Origin: Myxococcus sp. CA023
GTDB taxonomy: Bacteria; Myxococcota; Myxococcia; Myxococcales; Myxococcaceae
Direction: 5' to 3'
NCBI RefSeq assembly: GCF_010998615.1
Contig: NZ_JAAEAH010000063.1
Coordinates: forward strand, 1 to 56,513
Length of the DNA stretch: 56,513 nt
Position 1 is the stretch's first letter. Every line of letters begins with the position of its first letter. Positions 9,734 through 18,578 of the stretch are shown piece by piece. The notes below the pieces were generated by a model. The model was not told where the DNA came from. It searched no databases and saw only the letters and a program-made list of their open reading frames with translations. The translations under genes and the position numbers were made by a program.

Positions 9734-9763
9734 TTCGAGCCCGCGTGGTGGGCGGGGTATAAG
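9734..9763 (+). promoter_or_regulatory. Candidate promoter for glmM
   Basis: TTCGAG (9734-9739), an 18-base spacer and TATAAG (9758-9763) lie 56 bases before the glmM start. The 261-base folP-glmM gap also holds a 7-bp hairpin (CCTGGGC / GCCCAGG, 9698-9715) without a U tract and nothing else I can identify. Confidence 0.35.
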
Positions 9764-9818
9764 CCCCGACGTCGAGAGGCCGGCGCAGGCCCGGCGTGGG
9801 AAAGGCGGAGCGGCACAC

Positions 9819-11213
9819 ATGGCGTACAGGATGAACATGCCTCCGAAGGAGGCGCGGGCTTCCCAGAAGCTGTTCGGCACGGATGGTGTTCGTGGGAAGG
9901 CGAACGTCTATCCCATGACTGCCGAGGTCGCGATGCAGCTCGGGCGGGCGCTTGCGTTCCTCATCCGCAACGGCCCGCACCGCCACCGCGTCATCGTTGG
10001 CAAGGACACGCGGCTGTCCGGCTACATGTTGGAGCAGGCGCTGGCCTCCGGCCTCACCTCCATGGGCGTGGACGTGGAGCTCGTCGGGCCGCTGCCGACC
10101 CCGGGCATCTCCAACATCACCACCTCCATGCGGGCGGACGCGGGCGCCGTCATCTCCGCGTCCCACAACCCCTACGAGGACAACGGCATCAAGTTCTTCT
10201 GGCGCGACGGCTTCAAGCTGCCGGACGAGACGGAAGGCAAGATTGAGGAACTGGTGTCCAGCGGCTCCATCGACTCCATCCGTCCCACGGCCACGAAGAT
10301 TGGCCGGGCCTTCCGCATGGAGGACGCGCGGGGCCGCTACATCGTCTTCCTGAAGGCCACCTTCCCGCGCGAGCTGACGCTGGAGGGGATGACCATCGTC
10401 GTCGACTGCGCCAACGGCGCGGCCTACAAGACGGCGCCCGCCGTGCTGGAGGAACTGGGCGCCAAGGTGATTGCGCTCGGCGTTTCGCCGGACGGCAAGA
10501 ACATCAACCACAAGTGTGGCGCCCTCTATCCGGAGAACCTGGCCAAGACGGTGGTGAAGCACGGCGCGCATCTGGGCATCGCCCTGGACGGTGACGCCGA
10601 CCGCCTCATCGTCGTGGACGAGAAGGGCAAGGTCGTCGACGGCGACGCCATCATGGCCATCTGCACGGGCGAGCTGGTTGCCCGCAAGCAGCTGAAGAAG
10701 AAGATGTTGGTCTCCACGGTGATGAGCAACATCGGCCTGGAGCGCGCGGTGGCGCGCTGGGGCGTGAAGGTGGCTCGCACGCGCGTGGGTGACCGCTACG
10801 TCGTCGATGAGATGCGCCGCAATGGCTACAACCTGGGCGGCGAGCAGAGCGGCCACCTCATCTTCCTGGACCACACCACCACCGGTGACGGAACCCTGGC
10901 GGCGCTCCAGTTGCTGGCGGTGATGTGCCGGGCGGGCAAGCCGCTGAGCGAGCTGGCCTCCATCTTCGAGCCCGTGCCCCAGACGCTGGTCAACGTCGTC
11001 GTGAAGCAGAAGAAGGAACTGGGCGAGCTCCCGACGGTGATGAAGGTCATCAAGAGCGTGGAGCAGCGGCTGGGCAACACCGGCCGGGTGCTGGTGCGCT
11101 TCTCCGGCACCGAGCCCAAGGCCCGCGTCCTCATCGAGGGCGAGGACGCCGCCCGCAACCAGGCCTACGCGAAGGAAATCGCGGACGCGCTGTCCAAGGC
11201 CCTCAGCGTCTGA
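9819..11213 (+). CDS. glmM: Phosphoglucosamine mutase
   Basis: Converts glucosamine-6-phosphate to glucosamine-1-phosphate for UDP-GlcNAc, peptidoglycan and LPS synthesis. The active-site serine is Ser115 in [16 protein letters not shown]. The magnesium loop [11 protein letters not shown], the sugar-binding GGEQSGH and the phosphate-binding RFSGTEPK are all present. The 464-residue length assumes the ATG at 9819, which has AAAGGCGGAG upstream. ATG at 9831 is an alternative, and a longer in-frame reading from 9564 looks non-coding. It heads a plus-strand run with pdxJ, acpS, nnr and tsaE. The cdaA and ybbR genes that often precede glmM in delta-type bacteria are not here. Confidence 0.95.
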   Translation: MAYRMNMPPKEARASQKLFGTDGVRGKANVYPMTAEVAMQLGRALAFLIRNGPHRHRVIVGKDTRLSGYMLEQALASGLTSMGVDVELVGPLPTPGISNITTSMRADAGAVISASHNPYEDNGIKFFWRDGFKLPDETEGKIEELVSSGSIDSIRPTATKIGRAFRMEDARGRYIVFLKATFPRELTLEGMTIVVDCANGAAYKTAPAVLEELGAKVIALGVSPDGKNINHKCGALYPENLAKTVVKHGAHLGIALDGDADRLIVVDEKGKVVDGDAIMAICTGELVARKQLKKKMLVSTVMSNIGLERAVARWGVKVARTRVGDRYVVDEMRRNGYNLGGEQSGHLIFLDHTTTGDGTLAALQLLAVMCRAGKPLSELASIFEPVPQTLVNVVVKQKKELGELPTVMKVIKSVEQRLGNTGRVLVRFSGTEPKARVLIEGEDAARNQAYAKEIADALSKALSV

Positions 11214-11324
11214 GGGCCACTGCGAACGGTGGTTGACTTCCGGACGCAGCCAGCGTGAAGAAGGACCGGCGCGCACCGGGGCCTTTCGACAATCCCATGG
11301 CCGCGCACGAGCGAGGTGCGGTCG

Positions 11325-12050
11325 ATGGGACAGCGACTGGGTGTCAACGTGGACCATGTGGCGACGCTGCGTCAGGCGCGGCGCACCACGTATCCGGATC
11401 CGGTGACGGCCGCGGCGCTGGCGGAGCTTGCCGGCGCGCAGCAAATCACCATCCACCTGCGCGAGGACCGGCGTCACATCCAGGACCGGGATTTGCGCAT
11501 CCTTCGTGAGACGACGCAGACGCTCCTGAACCTGGAGATGGCCGCCACCGCGGAGATGGTGAAGATCGCCTACGAGCACAAGCCGGACGTGGTGACGCTG
11601 GTGCCCGAGCGCCGCGAGGAGCTCACCACGGAGGGCGGCCTGGAGGTCGCCAACCAGCGCGAGCACATCGCGAAGATCATCAAGAACCTGAAGGACGGCG
11701 AGATTTCCGTCGCGCTCTTCATCGACCCGGACCTGGACCAGGTCCGGGCGGCGCACAAGGTGAACGCGGACCGCATCGAGCTGCACACGGGCCGCTACTG
11801 CGAGGCGCGCAACGAGAAGGAGCGGGCCCGGGAGCTGGCGCGCATCATCGACGCGGCCAAGGCGGGTACCAAGCTGGGCCTGGGCGTGGCCGCGGGCCAT
11901 GGGCTCAACTACGACAACGTGCAGCCGATTGCCCGCATCTCCGAAATCGACGAGCTGAACATCGGGCACGCCATTGTCGGGCGCGCGGTCCTGGTGGGCT
12001 TCGAGCGCGCGGTGCGCGAGATGCTCGAACTCATGCGCAACCCGGGGTAG
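11325..12050 (+). CDS. pdxJ: Pyridoxine 5'-phosphate synthase
   Basis: Condenses 1-deoxyxylulose-5-phosphate with 3-amino-2-oxopropyl phosphate to give pyridoxine phosphate in the DXP-dependent vitamin B6 route. The family signature [20 protein letters not shown] is at the N-terminus, followed by [16 protein letters not shown], conserved VTLVPE and the C-terminal [11 protein letters not shown]. The length of 241 residues is normal. ATG at 11325 is preferred because it starts directly at the conserved GxNVDH segment and has GAGGTG upstream. It is followed six bases later by acpS, so the pair is cotranscribed and probably translationally linked. Confidence 0.95.
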   Translation: MGQRLGVNVDHVATLRQARRTTYPDPVTAAALAELAGAQQITIHLREDRRHIQDRDLRILRETTQTLLNLEMAATAEMVKIAYEHKPDVVTLVPERREELTTEGGLEVANQREHIAKIIKNLKDGEISVALFIDPDLDQVRAAHKVNADRIELHTGRYCEARNEKERARELARIIDAAKAGTKLGLGVAAGHGLNYDNVQPIARISEIDELNIGHAIVGRAVLVGFERAVREMLELMRNPG

Positions 12051-12056
12051 GGCGCC

Positions 12057-12437
12057 ATGGGAATCCGCGGCCTGGGCCTGGATATCTGCTCCATCTCCCG
12101 CATCCAGCGCATCCTGGACGGGCCGCGCGCGGAGCCCTTCCTGAACCGCGTCTACACCGAGGCGGAGCGGGCCCTGTGCGGCCGGCGCAGTGACGCGGCC
12201 AGTGCCTATGCCGCGCGCTTCGCCGCCAAGGAGGCCCTGGTGAAGGCGTTGGGCGCGCCGCCGGGCATCCGCTGGAAGGACATGGAGGTCCGGCGGCAGG
12301 GCGGAGCGCCTTATTTCGCACTGTCCGGCGTGGCCCTGGAGGTCATGGAGGCGCGAGGGCTGGAGGCCTTCCTCGCGCTGACCCACGATGCGGACGTCGC
12401 CGCCGCTACGGTGGTGCTCCAATCGAAGGGGGATTGA
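12057..12437 (+). CDS. acpS: Holo-[acyl-carrier-protein] synthase
   Basis: Transfers 4'-phosphopantetheine from coenzyme A to the serine of acyl carrier protein. The N-terminal magnesium-binding motif GLDICSISRI (Asp8) and the helix RFAAKEALVKALG, with its conserved Lys-Glu pair, are clear. At 126 residues it is the typical trimeric AcpS size. It lies six bases after pdxJ and four before nnr in a tight operon, an arrangement kept in many proteobacteria. In a polyketide-rich myxobacterium it may also serve other carrier proteins, though larger Sfp-type transferases usually do that. Confidence 0.94.
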   Translation: MGIRGLGLDICSISRIQRILDGPRAEPFLNRVYTEAERALCGRRSDAASAYAARFAAKEALVKALGAPPGIRWKDMEVRRQGGAPYFALSGVALEVMEARGLEAFLALTHDADVAAATVVLQSKGD

Positions 12438-12441
12438 AGCC

Positions 12442-13977
12442 ATGTTGCGCGTCCTCACCGCCGCCCAGATGCGTCAGGCCGAGCAGGCCGCCGAAACCCG
12501 CCACGGCATGCCCTCCGCGTTGCTGATGGAGAACGCCGGGCGGGGGCTCGCGGAGGTGGCTCGGGGGCTCATCGGCTCGGGTGGGCGCTTCGTGGTGGTG
12601 TGTGGACCGGGCAACAATGGAGGGGACGGGCTGGTGGCCGCGCGCTTCCTCCGGGAGGGCGGCGCCTGCGTGTCGGTGGTGATGGTGGGCGACGCCGCGA
12701 AGCTGACGCCCGAGGCGCGCCGGAACGTGGAGGCGGTGAAGGGCTTCGGTGTGACGCCGCGCACGCTGGAGGCCGTGGAGCCGGCTAGGCGCGGTGACGT
12801 GGTGGTGGACGCGCTCTTTGGCACGGGATTGAGTCGTGCACCCGCGGGGGCCTTCGCGGACGCCGTGTCGGCGATTCGTGGCTGGCGGGCAGCAGGGGCC
12901 AAGGTCGTGGCGGCGGATGTGCCGTCCGGGCTTCAGAGCGACACGGGAGCGTCTTTCTCGCCGTGTGTGGAGGCGGATGCCACCGTGGCGTTCGGCTTCC
13001 TCAAGCCGGGGCAGGTGCTGGAGCCGGGGGCCTCGCTGTGTGGCCGCGTGCACCAGGTGGACATCGGCATGGGGGGCGAGTCCTCGAAGGAGGTCTCCGG
13101 TCCCGAGCTCTTCGTGGTGGAGGAGTCGGACGCGCGCCGCACATTGCCGGCGCGGAAGGCGGACTCTCATAAGGGGACCTTTGGCCACGTGCTGGTGGTG
13201 GCGGGCAGCTGGGGAAAGACAGGGGCCGCGGCGCTGGTGGCGAAGGCGGCGCTGCGCTCCGGGGCGGGGCTCGTGACAGTGGCCGCTCGCGCGGATGCGC
13301 TGGACACCATCCAGGCGCATTCAGCGGAAATCATGGGCATCCCGCTGGAGGCTTCCGGGCCGCTGGGCATGGGTGACCTGGACGCGCTGGTGGCGGCGGC
13401 GGAGGGGAAGGATGCGCTCGTCATCGGGCCGGGGATTCCTCGGGGCCCGGAGACGGGGGCGCTGATTGGCGAGCTGTTGTCGTGCGTGGAGGTTCCCGCG
13501 GTGCTGGACGCGGATGCGCTCAATGCGGTGGCCACGGACTTGTCGGTGCTGCGCCGGGCGAAGGGGCCGGTGGTGATGACGCCGCACCCGGGAGAGATGG
13601 CCCGGCTGACGGGCAAGTCCACGAAGGAAGTCCAAGCGCACCGGCTGGACGTGGCGCGGCAATTCTCCGTGGGTTCGAAGGTGACGCTCGTGCTGAAGGG
13701 GGACCGGACGCTGACGAGTGACGCGGACGGGCGCGTGTACCTCAACACCACGGGCAACTCGGGCATGGCGACGGGGGGCTCGGGGGATGTCCTGTCCGGG
13801 ATTTGTGGCGCGTTCCTGGCTCAGTCGCTTCCGATACCCTCGGCCATCTGGACGGCGGTGTACGCGCACGGGCTCGCTGGGGACCTGGCGGCGGCGAAGC
13901 GCGGGCAACTGGGATTGGTTGCAGGGGACATCGTGGAGCAGGGGCTGTGCGAGGTGTGGCTGCGGTGGGAACGATGA
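12442..13977 (+). CDS. nnr: Bifunctional NAD(P)H-hydrate epimerase / ADP-dependent NAD(P)H-hydrate dehydratase
   Basis: A 511-residue metabolite-repair enzyme. The N-terminal YjeF_N domain (about 1-215) epimerises R-NAD(P)HX. It has GPGNNGGDGLVAARFL and ADVPSGLQSDTG. The C-terminal ribokinase-like domain (about 230-505) dehydrates S-NAD(P)HX with ADP. It shows HKGTFGHVLVVAGSWGKTGA, MTPHPGEMARLTG and the nucleotide site GGSGDVLSGICGAF. ATG at 12442 follows acpS by four bases. An upstream in-frame reading from 12388 overlaps acpS and is unlikely. The stop overlaps the tsaE start (ATGA), indicating translational coupling. Confidence 0.94.
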   Translation: MLRVLTAAQMRQAEQAAETRHGMPSALLMENAGRGLAEVARGLIGSGGRFVVVCGPGNNGGDGLVAARFLREGGACVSVVMVGDAAKLTPEARRNVEAVKGFGVTPRTLEAVEPARRGDVVVDALFGTGLSRAPAGAFADAVSAIRGWRAAGAKVVAADVPSGLQSDTGASFSPCVEADATVAFGFLKPGQVLEPGASLCGRVHQVDIGMGGESSKEVSGPELFVVEESDARRTLPARKADSHKGTFGHVLVVAGSWGKTGAAALVAKAALRSGAGLVTVAARADALDTIQAHSAEIMGIPLEASGPLGMGDLDALVAAAEGKDALVIGPGIPRGPETGALIGELLSCVEVPAVLDADALNAVATDLSVLRRAKGPVVMTPHPGEMARLTGKSTKEVQAHRLDVARQFSVGSKVTLVLKGDRTLTSDADGRVYLNTTGNSGMATGGSGDVLSGICGAFLAQSLPIPSAIWTAVYAHGLAGDLAAAKRGQLGLVAGDIVEQGLCEVWLRWER

Positions 13978-14459
13978 GCACGGAAGCGTCGGCTGCGCGT
14001 GTGCGGACGGTACGGCTGGAGTCTCCCGAGGAGACGCACCGGCTGGGTGTGCGCCTGGGTGAGTTGCTGGAGCCCGGTGACTTCGTGGGGCTGATTGGCG
14101 ACCTGGGCGCGGGAAAGACGCACCTGGTGCGCGGAGTGGCGGACGGGGCGAACGTTCCTCGCTCCGAGGTGGCGAGCCCCACGTTCGCGATTGTGTATCC
14201 GTATTCGGGACGCATCCCGCTGTACCACGCGGACCTGTACCGGCTGACGGACTACGACGACCTGTACGCCACGGGCTTCCTGGACCTGGAAGGCACCGAG
14301 AGCGCGATGCTGGTGGAGTGGTTGGACAAGATTCCGCAGGCTGCGCCGCGCGACTACCTGCGCGTTACGCTGAAGCACGCGGGCGGCGAGGCACGCGAGC
14401 TGATGGCGGAGGCGTTTGGTGTACGGCCTGCGGCGTTGCTTGCCGCGTGGATGGGCTGA
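13974..14459 (+). CDS. tsaE: tRNA threonylcarbamoyladenosine biosynthesis ATPase TsaE
   Basis: TsaE is the ATPase that resets the TsaB-TsaD complex making t6A37 on ANN-decoding tRNAs. The P-loop GDLGAGKTHLVRGVADG, the SPTFAIVYPY segment and HADLYRL are all diagnostic. With the ATG at 13974 the protein has 161 residues, normal for the family. This start overlaps the nnr stop in an ATGA arrangement. A longer frame from 13803 would overlap nnr by 175 bases and is rejected. The gene closes the glmM-pdxJ-acpS-nnr-tsaE operon. A long palindrome without a U tract lies 65 bases downstream. Confidence 0.94.
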   Translation: MSTEASAARVRTVRLESPEETHRLGVRLGELLEPGDFVGLIGDLGAGKTHLVRGVADGANVPRSEVASPTFAIVYPYSGRIPLYHADLYRLTDYDDLYATGFLDLEGTESAMLVEWLDKIPQAAPRDYLRVTLKHAGGEARELMAEAFGVRPAALLAAWMG

Positions 14460-14523
14460 CTCGAAGGGGTGTGCCGAACTGCCACCAGCCTGACCACGCC
14501 TCCCTGGGTGGTTTGGGCGCGTG

Positions 14524-14580
14524 CTGTTCGGAAATGTCGGGGGTTTTAGCGGCGACGAAAGTCCCGACATTTCCGAACAG
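14524..14580. repeat. 18-bp perfect inverted repeat with 21-base loop downstream of tsaE
   Basis: CTGTTCGGAAATGTCGGG (14524-14541) is repeated as its exact reverse complement at 14563-14580. No poly-U tract follows, and the arms are less GC-rich than their surroundings. It lies between tsaE and the convergent pentapeptide-repeat gene. It may be a transcript-stabilising hairpin, a recombination or protein-binding site, or a small repeat element. Confidence 0.75.
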
Positions 14581-14625
14581 GAGCTGCTCAGCCTCAATCG
14601 GGGCCCCGTCGCCCGCGTGGCCTGT

Positions 14626-15589
14626 TCACGCTTTGGCGCTGCCTCCGCGTAACCATTGTTCCTGGACCGTCAGGGGGGCGAAGGCTTGCAGTTGCCTCAG
14701 CCAGCGGTGAGCCTGACAGGTGGGGTGCCCGGCGTGGGGCTCGCGTAAGCCGAGCACGTTGCGTCCAACGGTCGCCGCCCACTCCAGGCTCTCTCGGATG
14801 TTGTCCCGTCGCGGCAACTCATGATGCATGAGTCGTTCGCGCACCCGGTCATCGCAGGATGGATCGCGGAGCACCGCGGCCACCATGAGCTGAGGGTGGA
14901 CCCAGCTCCATTCATCGAGCCGCGCCCAGAGTGTCGCCAGCGTGGCCTCGTCGGCTCCCGCTAGCACGATGCCTGCAGCCGCCATCAGCACGATGCGCCA
15001 GTTCTTCTCGTGCAGAATGGCGCGCAGCTCCGACTGGACGTGGCGGATTCCATTGGACGCACGTGAGGAGTGCGCCTTCCAGGTCGCAGAGGAACAACCT
15101 CGCGTCACGCAGGTCCGCGTTGCGGAGGTCCGCGTTCAGCAAGATGGTCTGTTCGAGCTGAGCGCCTCGAAACCGGGCTCGGCGGAAGGAACTCCCCGTC
15201 AAGTTGGACGCCGTGAGCCGGGTGCCTTCCAGCTGAGCGTCATCCCATTGGGTACCTAACGCGACACACGCATGGAGGCTCGCGTGGTTCAGCCGCGCGA
15301 GCCGGAGCGATGCGCCCGTGAGTGTTGCCAGGTCGAGCTGGGCGTACTCCAGCCCGCTGCTATCGAGCCTCGCCCCGTCCAGCCGCGCGCGCACCAGGTC
15401 TGCGGATGCCAGGTCCTGCCCTGACAGGTCGATGCCTCGGAGGTCTCGTGGGTTGTCACCCAGCTCGGAGGTTGCCACGAAACCGCTCAAGGCCTCGGGC
15501 CAGTTGCCCCGCAGCCCCATTTGCAGGAGCTCCGAGCGCCGCCGCTGCCCGTCGACCGTCTGCCACCGTTCGATGAGTTCGGCGCGCAA
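14626..15589 (-). pseudogene. Pentapeptide-repeat protein gene broken by a frameshift near 15035-15050
   Basis: The first frame starts with TTG at 15589, nine bases after the upstream stop, and encodes a pentapeptide-repeat right-handed helix (about residues 48-175, A(D/N)LXX units such as LNADLRNADLRDARL). It then runs into unrelated residues after CVQWN. The next frame continues with convincing protein (HVQSELRAILHEKNWRIVL then a helical, HEAT-like region) to a stop at 14626. Joined, the two give about 318 residues. No slippery heptamer is visible, so this is a mutation or an assembly error rather than programmed frameshifting. The function of the intact protein is unknown. Confidence 0.7.
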
Positions 15590-15597
15590 CCGAGGCC

Positions 15598-16461
15598 TCA
15601 GGCCATGGTGGGCGACGCGGCCGGCTTCACGGCGGGGAAGAGGTCCGGGCCCGCGAGCTCCGGTACGCGCCAGTGGTGGAACACGAGGTTCGCGTCCACG
15701 CCGATGACGTCCTCCTCAGCCACCGGTGCCCAGTACGGCCCGCCACACAGTGACTCACTGGCCACGACGAGCTGCTCCAACTTCGTTCCTGGCGCCGGCA
15801 GCTTCGGCAGGTCGTCGCGCGACGGGCCCGTGGACACGAACAGCGTTCGGTTGCGCCGCGAGGCCACCATCAACTCGCCGTCGGACACGAGGAAGTTCAT
15901 CGCCGAGCGGCCATCCTGACCCGAGGCATCCGTGATGGCCGCCACCAGCGTCATCGTCTCCGCCAGCGCGCGCGCCACTGCCGACACCGAAACCTGCCGG
16001 TCAATCGGATGCCGGGCGCCCAAGCGGGTGAGGAACAGGTAGAAGCACCGCTCGCTGTCCGTGGTGCCCTTGATGTTCGTCCGCAGGCTCGGGCAGATGA
16101 GCGCTTCCACGGCAGCCCGGTGCTGCGCGAACTCCCGCAGCGTACCGTTATGCACGAACGACCAGCGGCCATGCAGGAAGGGGTGCGAGTTGCGCAGCTC
16201 CACCGCGCCCACCGAGGCCAACCGGATGTGCGCCACCACCGTGTGGGAGGATACCCGGCTGCTCACCCGCTCGAAGTCCGGGTCGCTGTGCGCGGGCCCC
16301 ACACCGTGCGCCACCACCGGCGCCTGCTCGGCGCCGTAGGCCGCGATGCCCCATCCATCCTTGTGCTCGCGCGACTGGATGAGGAGCGAGTTCTTCTCCG
16401 TTACCAACGAGGGGTGCACGGCGGCGGGAATCGCTGAACGGAATCCAAATAGTCGGCACAT
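15598..16461 (-). CDS. Class II glutamine amidotransferase (EgtC/YafJ-like)
   Basis: Begins MCRLFGFRS with Cys2 as the N-terminal nucleophile, so ATG at 16461 is the start rather than a frame beginning three codons earlier. Further Ntn-type glutaminase features are EHKDGWGIAAY, HIRLASVG, NSHPFLHGRWSFVHNGT and TDSERCFYLFL. It is a 287-residue stand-alone glutaminase domain like YafJ or EgtC, which hydrolyse gamma-glutamyl amides. EgtC works in ergothioneine synthesis, but no other egt genes are nearby. The broken pentapeptide gene follows nine bases downstream and was probably cotranscribed. The substrate is unknown. Confidence 0.88.
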   Translation of the reverse strand: MCRLFGFRSAIPAAVHPSLVTEKNSLLIQSREHKDGWGIAAYGAEQAPVVAHGVGPAHSDPDFERVSSRVSSHTVVAHIRLASVGAVELRNSHPFLHGRWSFVHNGTLREFAQHRAAVEALICPSLRTNIKGTTDSERCFYLFLTRLGARHPIDRQVSVSAVARALAETMTLVAAITDASGQDGRSAMNFLVSDGELMVASRRNRTLFVSTGPSRDDLPKLPAPGTKLEQLVVASESLCGGPYWAPVAEEDVIGVDANLVFHHWRVPELAGPDLFPAVKPAASPTMA

Positions 16462-16551
16462 GGCTAGCAACGATGACTCTTAACGTCCGGCCCTGACGGA
16501 TGTCGTCCCGTCTTTATCCACTCGGAGCCGCTGTGTCTCTGCGACGCCGGT

Positions 16552-17817
16552 TCACGCGCAGCTTTCCATCTGCTGCCGGACAGCGATGCGTCCGGCCTTC
16601 ACGACCACTCGCGCGTGCGCTACCCCTAGATGGTAGGGCAGGTGGCGGTACGAAGCACAGCTGAAGACCACCAGGTCGCCCGCGTCACCCACGGTCAGCC
16701 TTCCGTGCCGTTGCAGTCCCAAAGACATTGCCGCGCCACGGGTGGCTCCCCAATACGCCTCTGCCGCAGTAAGCCCGTTTTCCAGACACGCGAGTCCCAG
16801 CGCCAGCGCTGTGTTTTCACTCATGGCGGAACCGGGGTTGACGTTGGTACCCAAAGCGACGTTGAGCCCCGCATCGCGGATGCGGCGTCCAGGCGCGTAG
16901 GGCCGCATGCGCAGGAACAGCGTGGAGGTGGGAACGAGCACCGCCGTGACGTTGGCGTCCGCCAGCGCCTTGAGTCCCGCGTCCGTCACCTGCTCCAGGT
17001 GGTCCGCCGTGGCGGCCCCCAACTCCGCGGCGAGCTCGGAGGCACCACACGCGGTGAGCTGGTCCGCATGCAGCCGCGGCACCATTCCCAGTGCCCGGCC
17101 CGCGCTCAAGATGCGGCGCGCCTCGTCCACGGTGAAGGCGCTGTCTTCCACGAAAACGTCACAGAAGCGCGCCAGCCCCTCGCGCGCGACGGCGGGAAGA
17201 ATCTCCTCGATGCACAGCCGCACGTAGTCCTCGCGCTTGCCGCGGTACTCCTCCGGCACGGCGTGCGCGCACAGCAGCGTGGGGACCAGCTCCAGCGGCG
17301 TCAGCGTCCCGAGCCGCCGCACCGCGCGCAGCATCTTCAGCTCCGTCGCCAGGTCGAGCCCGTAGCCGCTCTTCACCTCCGCCGTCGTGACGCCCTGCTC
17401 CAACAGGCGCTTCGTGCGGGGGAGGGCGAGCCGCACCAGTTCCTCCTCGCTCGCGGCCCGCGTTGCCCGCACCGTGCCGGCGATGCCACCGCCCGCCTTG
17501 GCAATCTCCAAGTAGGTGGCGCCCTGGTTGCGCAGGTCGAACTCCGCCGAGCGCTCACCGGCGAAGACGAGGTGAGTGTGGGGGTCCACGAAGCCGGGGC
17601 CCACGAAGCCACCCTGGGCGTCCACCACCTCGGTGCCAGGGCCGACCGCACCCGTGGGGAGGCCGGCCTCGGGGCCCACGTAGGCGATGCGTCCTTCGCG
17701 CACACCCACCACCGCACCTGGGCGTGGGGTGAGGGCATCCTCCGCGCGCTCGCGGTGCGAGCCTTCCACCGTCAGCACTTCGGAGGTGTTGCGCACCAGC
17801 AGGTCCAGCACGTCCAT
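16552..17817 (-). CDS. hutI: Imidazolonepropionase
   Basis: Hydrolyses 4-imidazolone-5-propanoate to N-formimino-L-glutamate, the third step of histidine degradation. The 421-residue amidohydrolase has the metal motif DPHTHLVFAGERSAEF (about 78-93), KSGYGLD, a HADQLTACGASELAAELGA segment and the conserved GTNVNPGSAMSEN near residue 325. It is the last gene of a minus-strand run hutU, lipoprotein, hutI, with only three bases between the lipoprotein stop and this start. hutH and the last steps are not in the window. Confidence 0.95.
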   Translation of the reverse strand: MDVLDLLVRNTSEVLTVEGSHRERAEDALTPRPGAVVGVREGRIAYVGPEAGLPTGAVGPGTEVVDAQGGFVGPGFVDPHTHLVFAGERSAEFDLRNQGATYLEIAKAGGGIAGTVRATRAASEEELVRLALPRTKRLLEQGVTTAEVKSGYGLDLATELKMLRAVRRLGTLTPLELVPTLLCAHAVPEEYRGKREDYVRLCIEEILPAVAREGLARFCDVFVEDSAFTVDEARRILSAGRALGMVPRLHADQLTACGASELAAELGAATADHLEQVTDAGLKALADANVTAVLVPTSTLFLRMRPYAPGRRIRDAGLNVALGTNVNPGSAMSENTALALGLACLENGLTAAEAYWGATRGAAMSLGLQRHGRLTVGDAGDLVVFSCASYRHLPYHLGVAHARVVVKAGRIAVRQQMESCA

Positions 17818-17820
17818 GGC

Positions 17821-18558
17821 TCAACGTCCTCCGCGTGCGCCCATGATGGGCACGTTCCAGCTCACACCCTTGCCAACCTTCGCGCGGCCAAACCCGCCGG
17901 ACAGCTCGAAGTCGTTCTTTCCGCCCCAGGAGACGCGCGCCGCCACCACGCCGCCGTAATACAACGCTTGCTCGTTGCGCCCGTGCGACACCACCGTGTG
18001 CCACGACGCGAAGGGCACCAGGCCAATGGACACGTTCTTCTCCGGCTGCATCGTGAGCGCGCACGACACCTCCGCGCCGAAGATGGTGCCCGGCCCGCCG
18101 CGCGGGGTGCCCAGCTCGAAATCACTGGCGCCTCGCAGCGACAACGCCGGGGCCAGGCCCAGCCGCTCCGAGCCCACGTAGTACGAGGCCCCGGCGTACA
18201 GCCCGTACCCGGGCAGCGGGATGGGCAGGAGGAACTCGCCCTGAAGCCCGGTGTGCAGATGCAGCCGCTCGGACAGGGGCACCGTCAGGGCCGCGTCGAA
18301 CGCCACGCCCCACTGCTGCGTGGAGAAGCTCGACTCGTTTCCCCGAAAGCTGTTTCCCGTTCCGAGGCTGCCCTGCGTCCCCGCGATGGGCGCGCTCAGC
18401 CGGGGGCCGGAGCGCATGCCGACCTGCATGACGTTGCGGTCCGGCGCCCCGGGCCCCATCCGCATCACCATGGGGCCCATCGCCGTGGGGGCGCACCCCG
18501 TCAGTCCCACGACGGCGGCGCCCCACAGTCCGACCCCTGCCGCGCACAAGCGCTTCAC
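17821..18558 (-). CDS. Lipoprotein of unknown function between hutU and hutI
   Basis: The 245-residue product begins MKRLCAAGVGLWGAAVVGLT, and Cys22 follows in a VGLTGC lipobox, so it is probably anchored in the outer membrane. The remainder has alternating hydrophobic and polar strands with many Gly and aromatic residues (LPGYGLYAGASYYVGSERLG), suggesting a beta-barrel-like or surface fold. GTG at 18558 is chosen because GGAGG lies six bases upstream. An ATG at 18576, three bases after the hutU stop, is possible. It is tightly packed between two histidine-degradation genes, so a role in histidine or urocanate uptake or sensing is a guess. I do not recognise the family. Confidence 0.75.
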   Translation of the reverse strand: MKRLCAAGVGLWGAAVVGLTGCAPTAMGPMVMRMGPGAPDRNVMQVGMRSGPRLSAPIAGTQGSLGTGNSFRGNESSFSTQQWGVAFDAALTVPLSERLHLHTGLQGEFLLPIPLPGYGLYAGASYYVGSERLGLAPALSLRGASDFELGTPRGGPGTIFGAEVSCALTMQPEKNVSIGLVPFASWHTVVSHGRNEQALYYGGVVAARVSWGGKNDFELSGGFGRAKVGKGVSWNVPIMGARGGR

Positions 18559-18578
18559 TGCGGCCTCCTGCTTCATCT

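Noticed and set aside
9558-9818. glmS-type riboswitch or other leader RNA before glmM
   Set aside because: Only a simple 7-bp hairpin is visible. The conserved core of the glmS ribozyme is missing, and glmM is not its usual target.
9729-12458. 909-codon open frame on the minus strand opposite glmM, pdxJ and acpS
   Set aside because: Long antisense frames are expected in very GC-rich DNA. The translation is low-complexity (His, Arg, Leu, Gly, Ala) with no motif, and the plus strand has five well-known genes.
15020-15070. Programmed ribosomal frameshift in the pentapeptide-repeat gene
   Set aside because: No slippery heptamer, Shine-Dalgarno-like stimulator or stem-loop is visible at the junction. 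A mutation or sequencing error is simpler.
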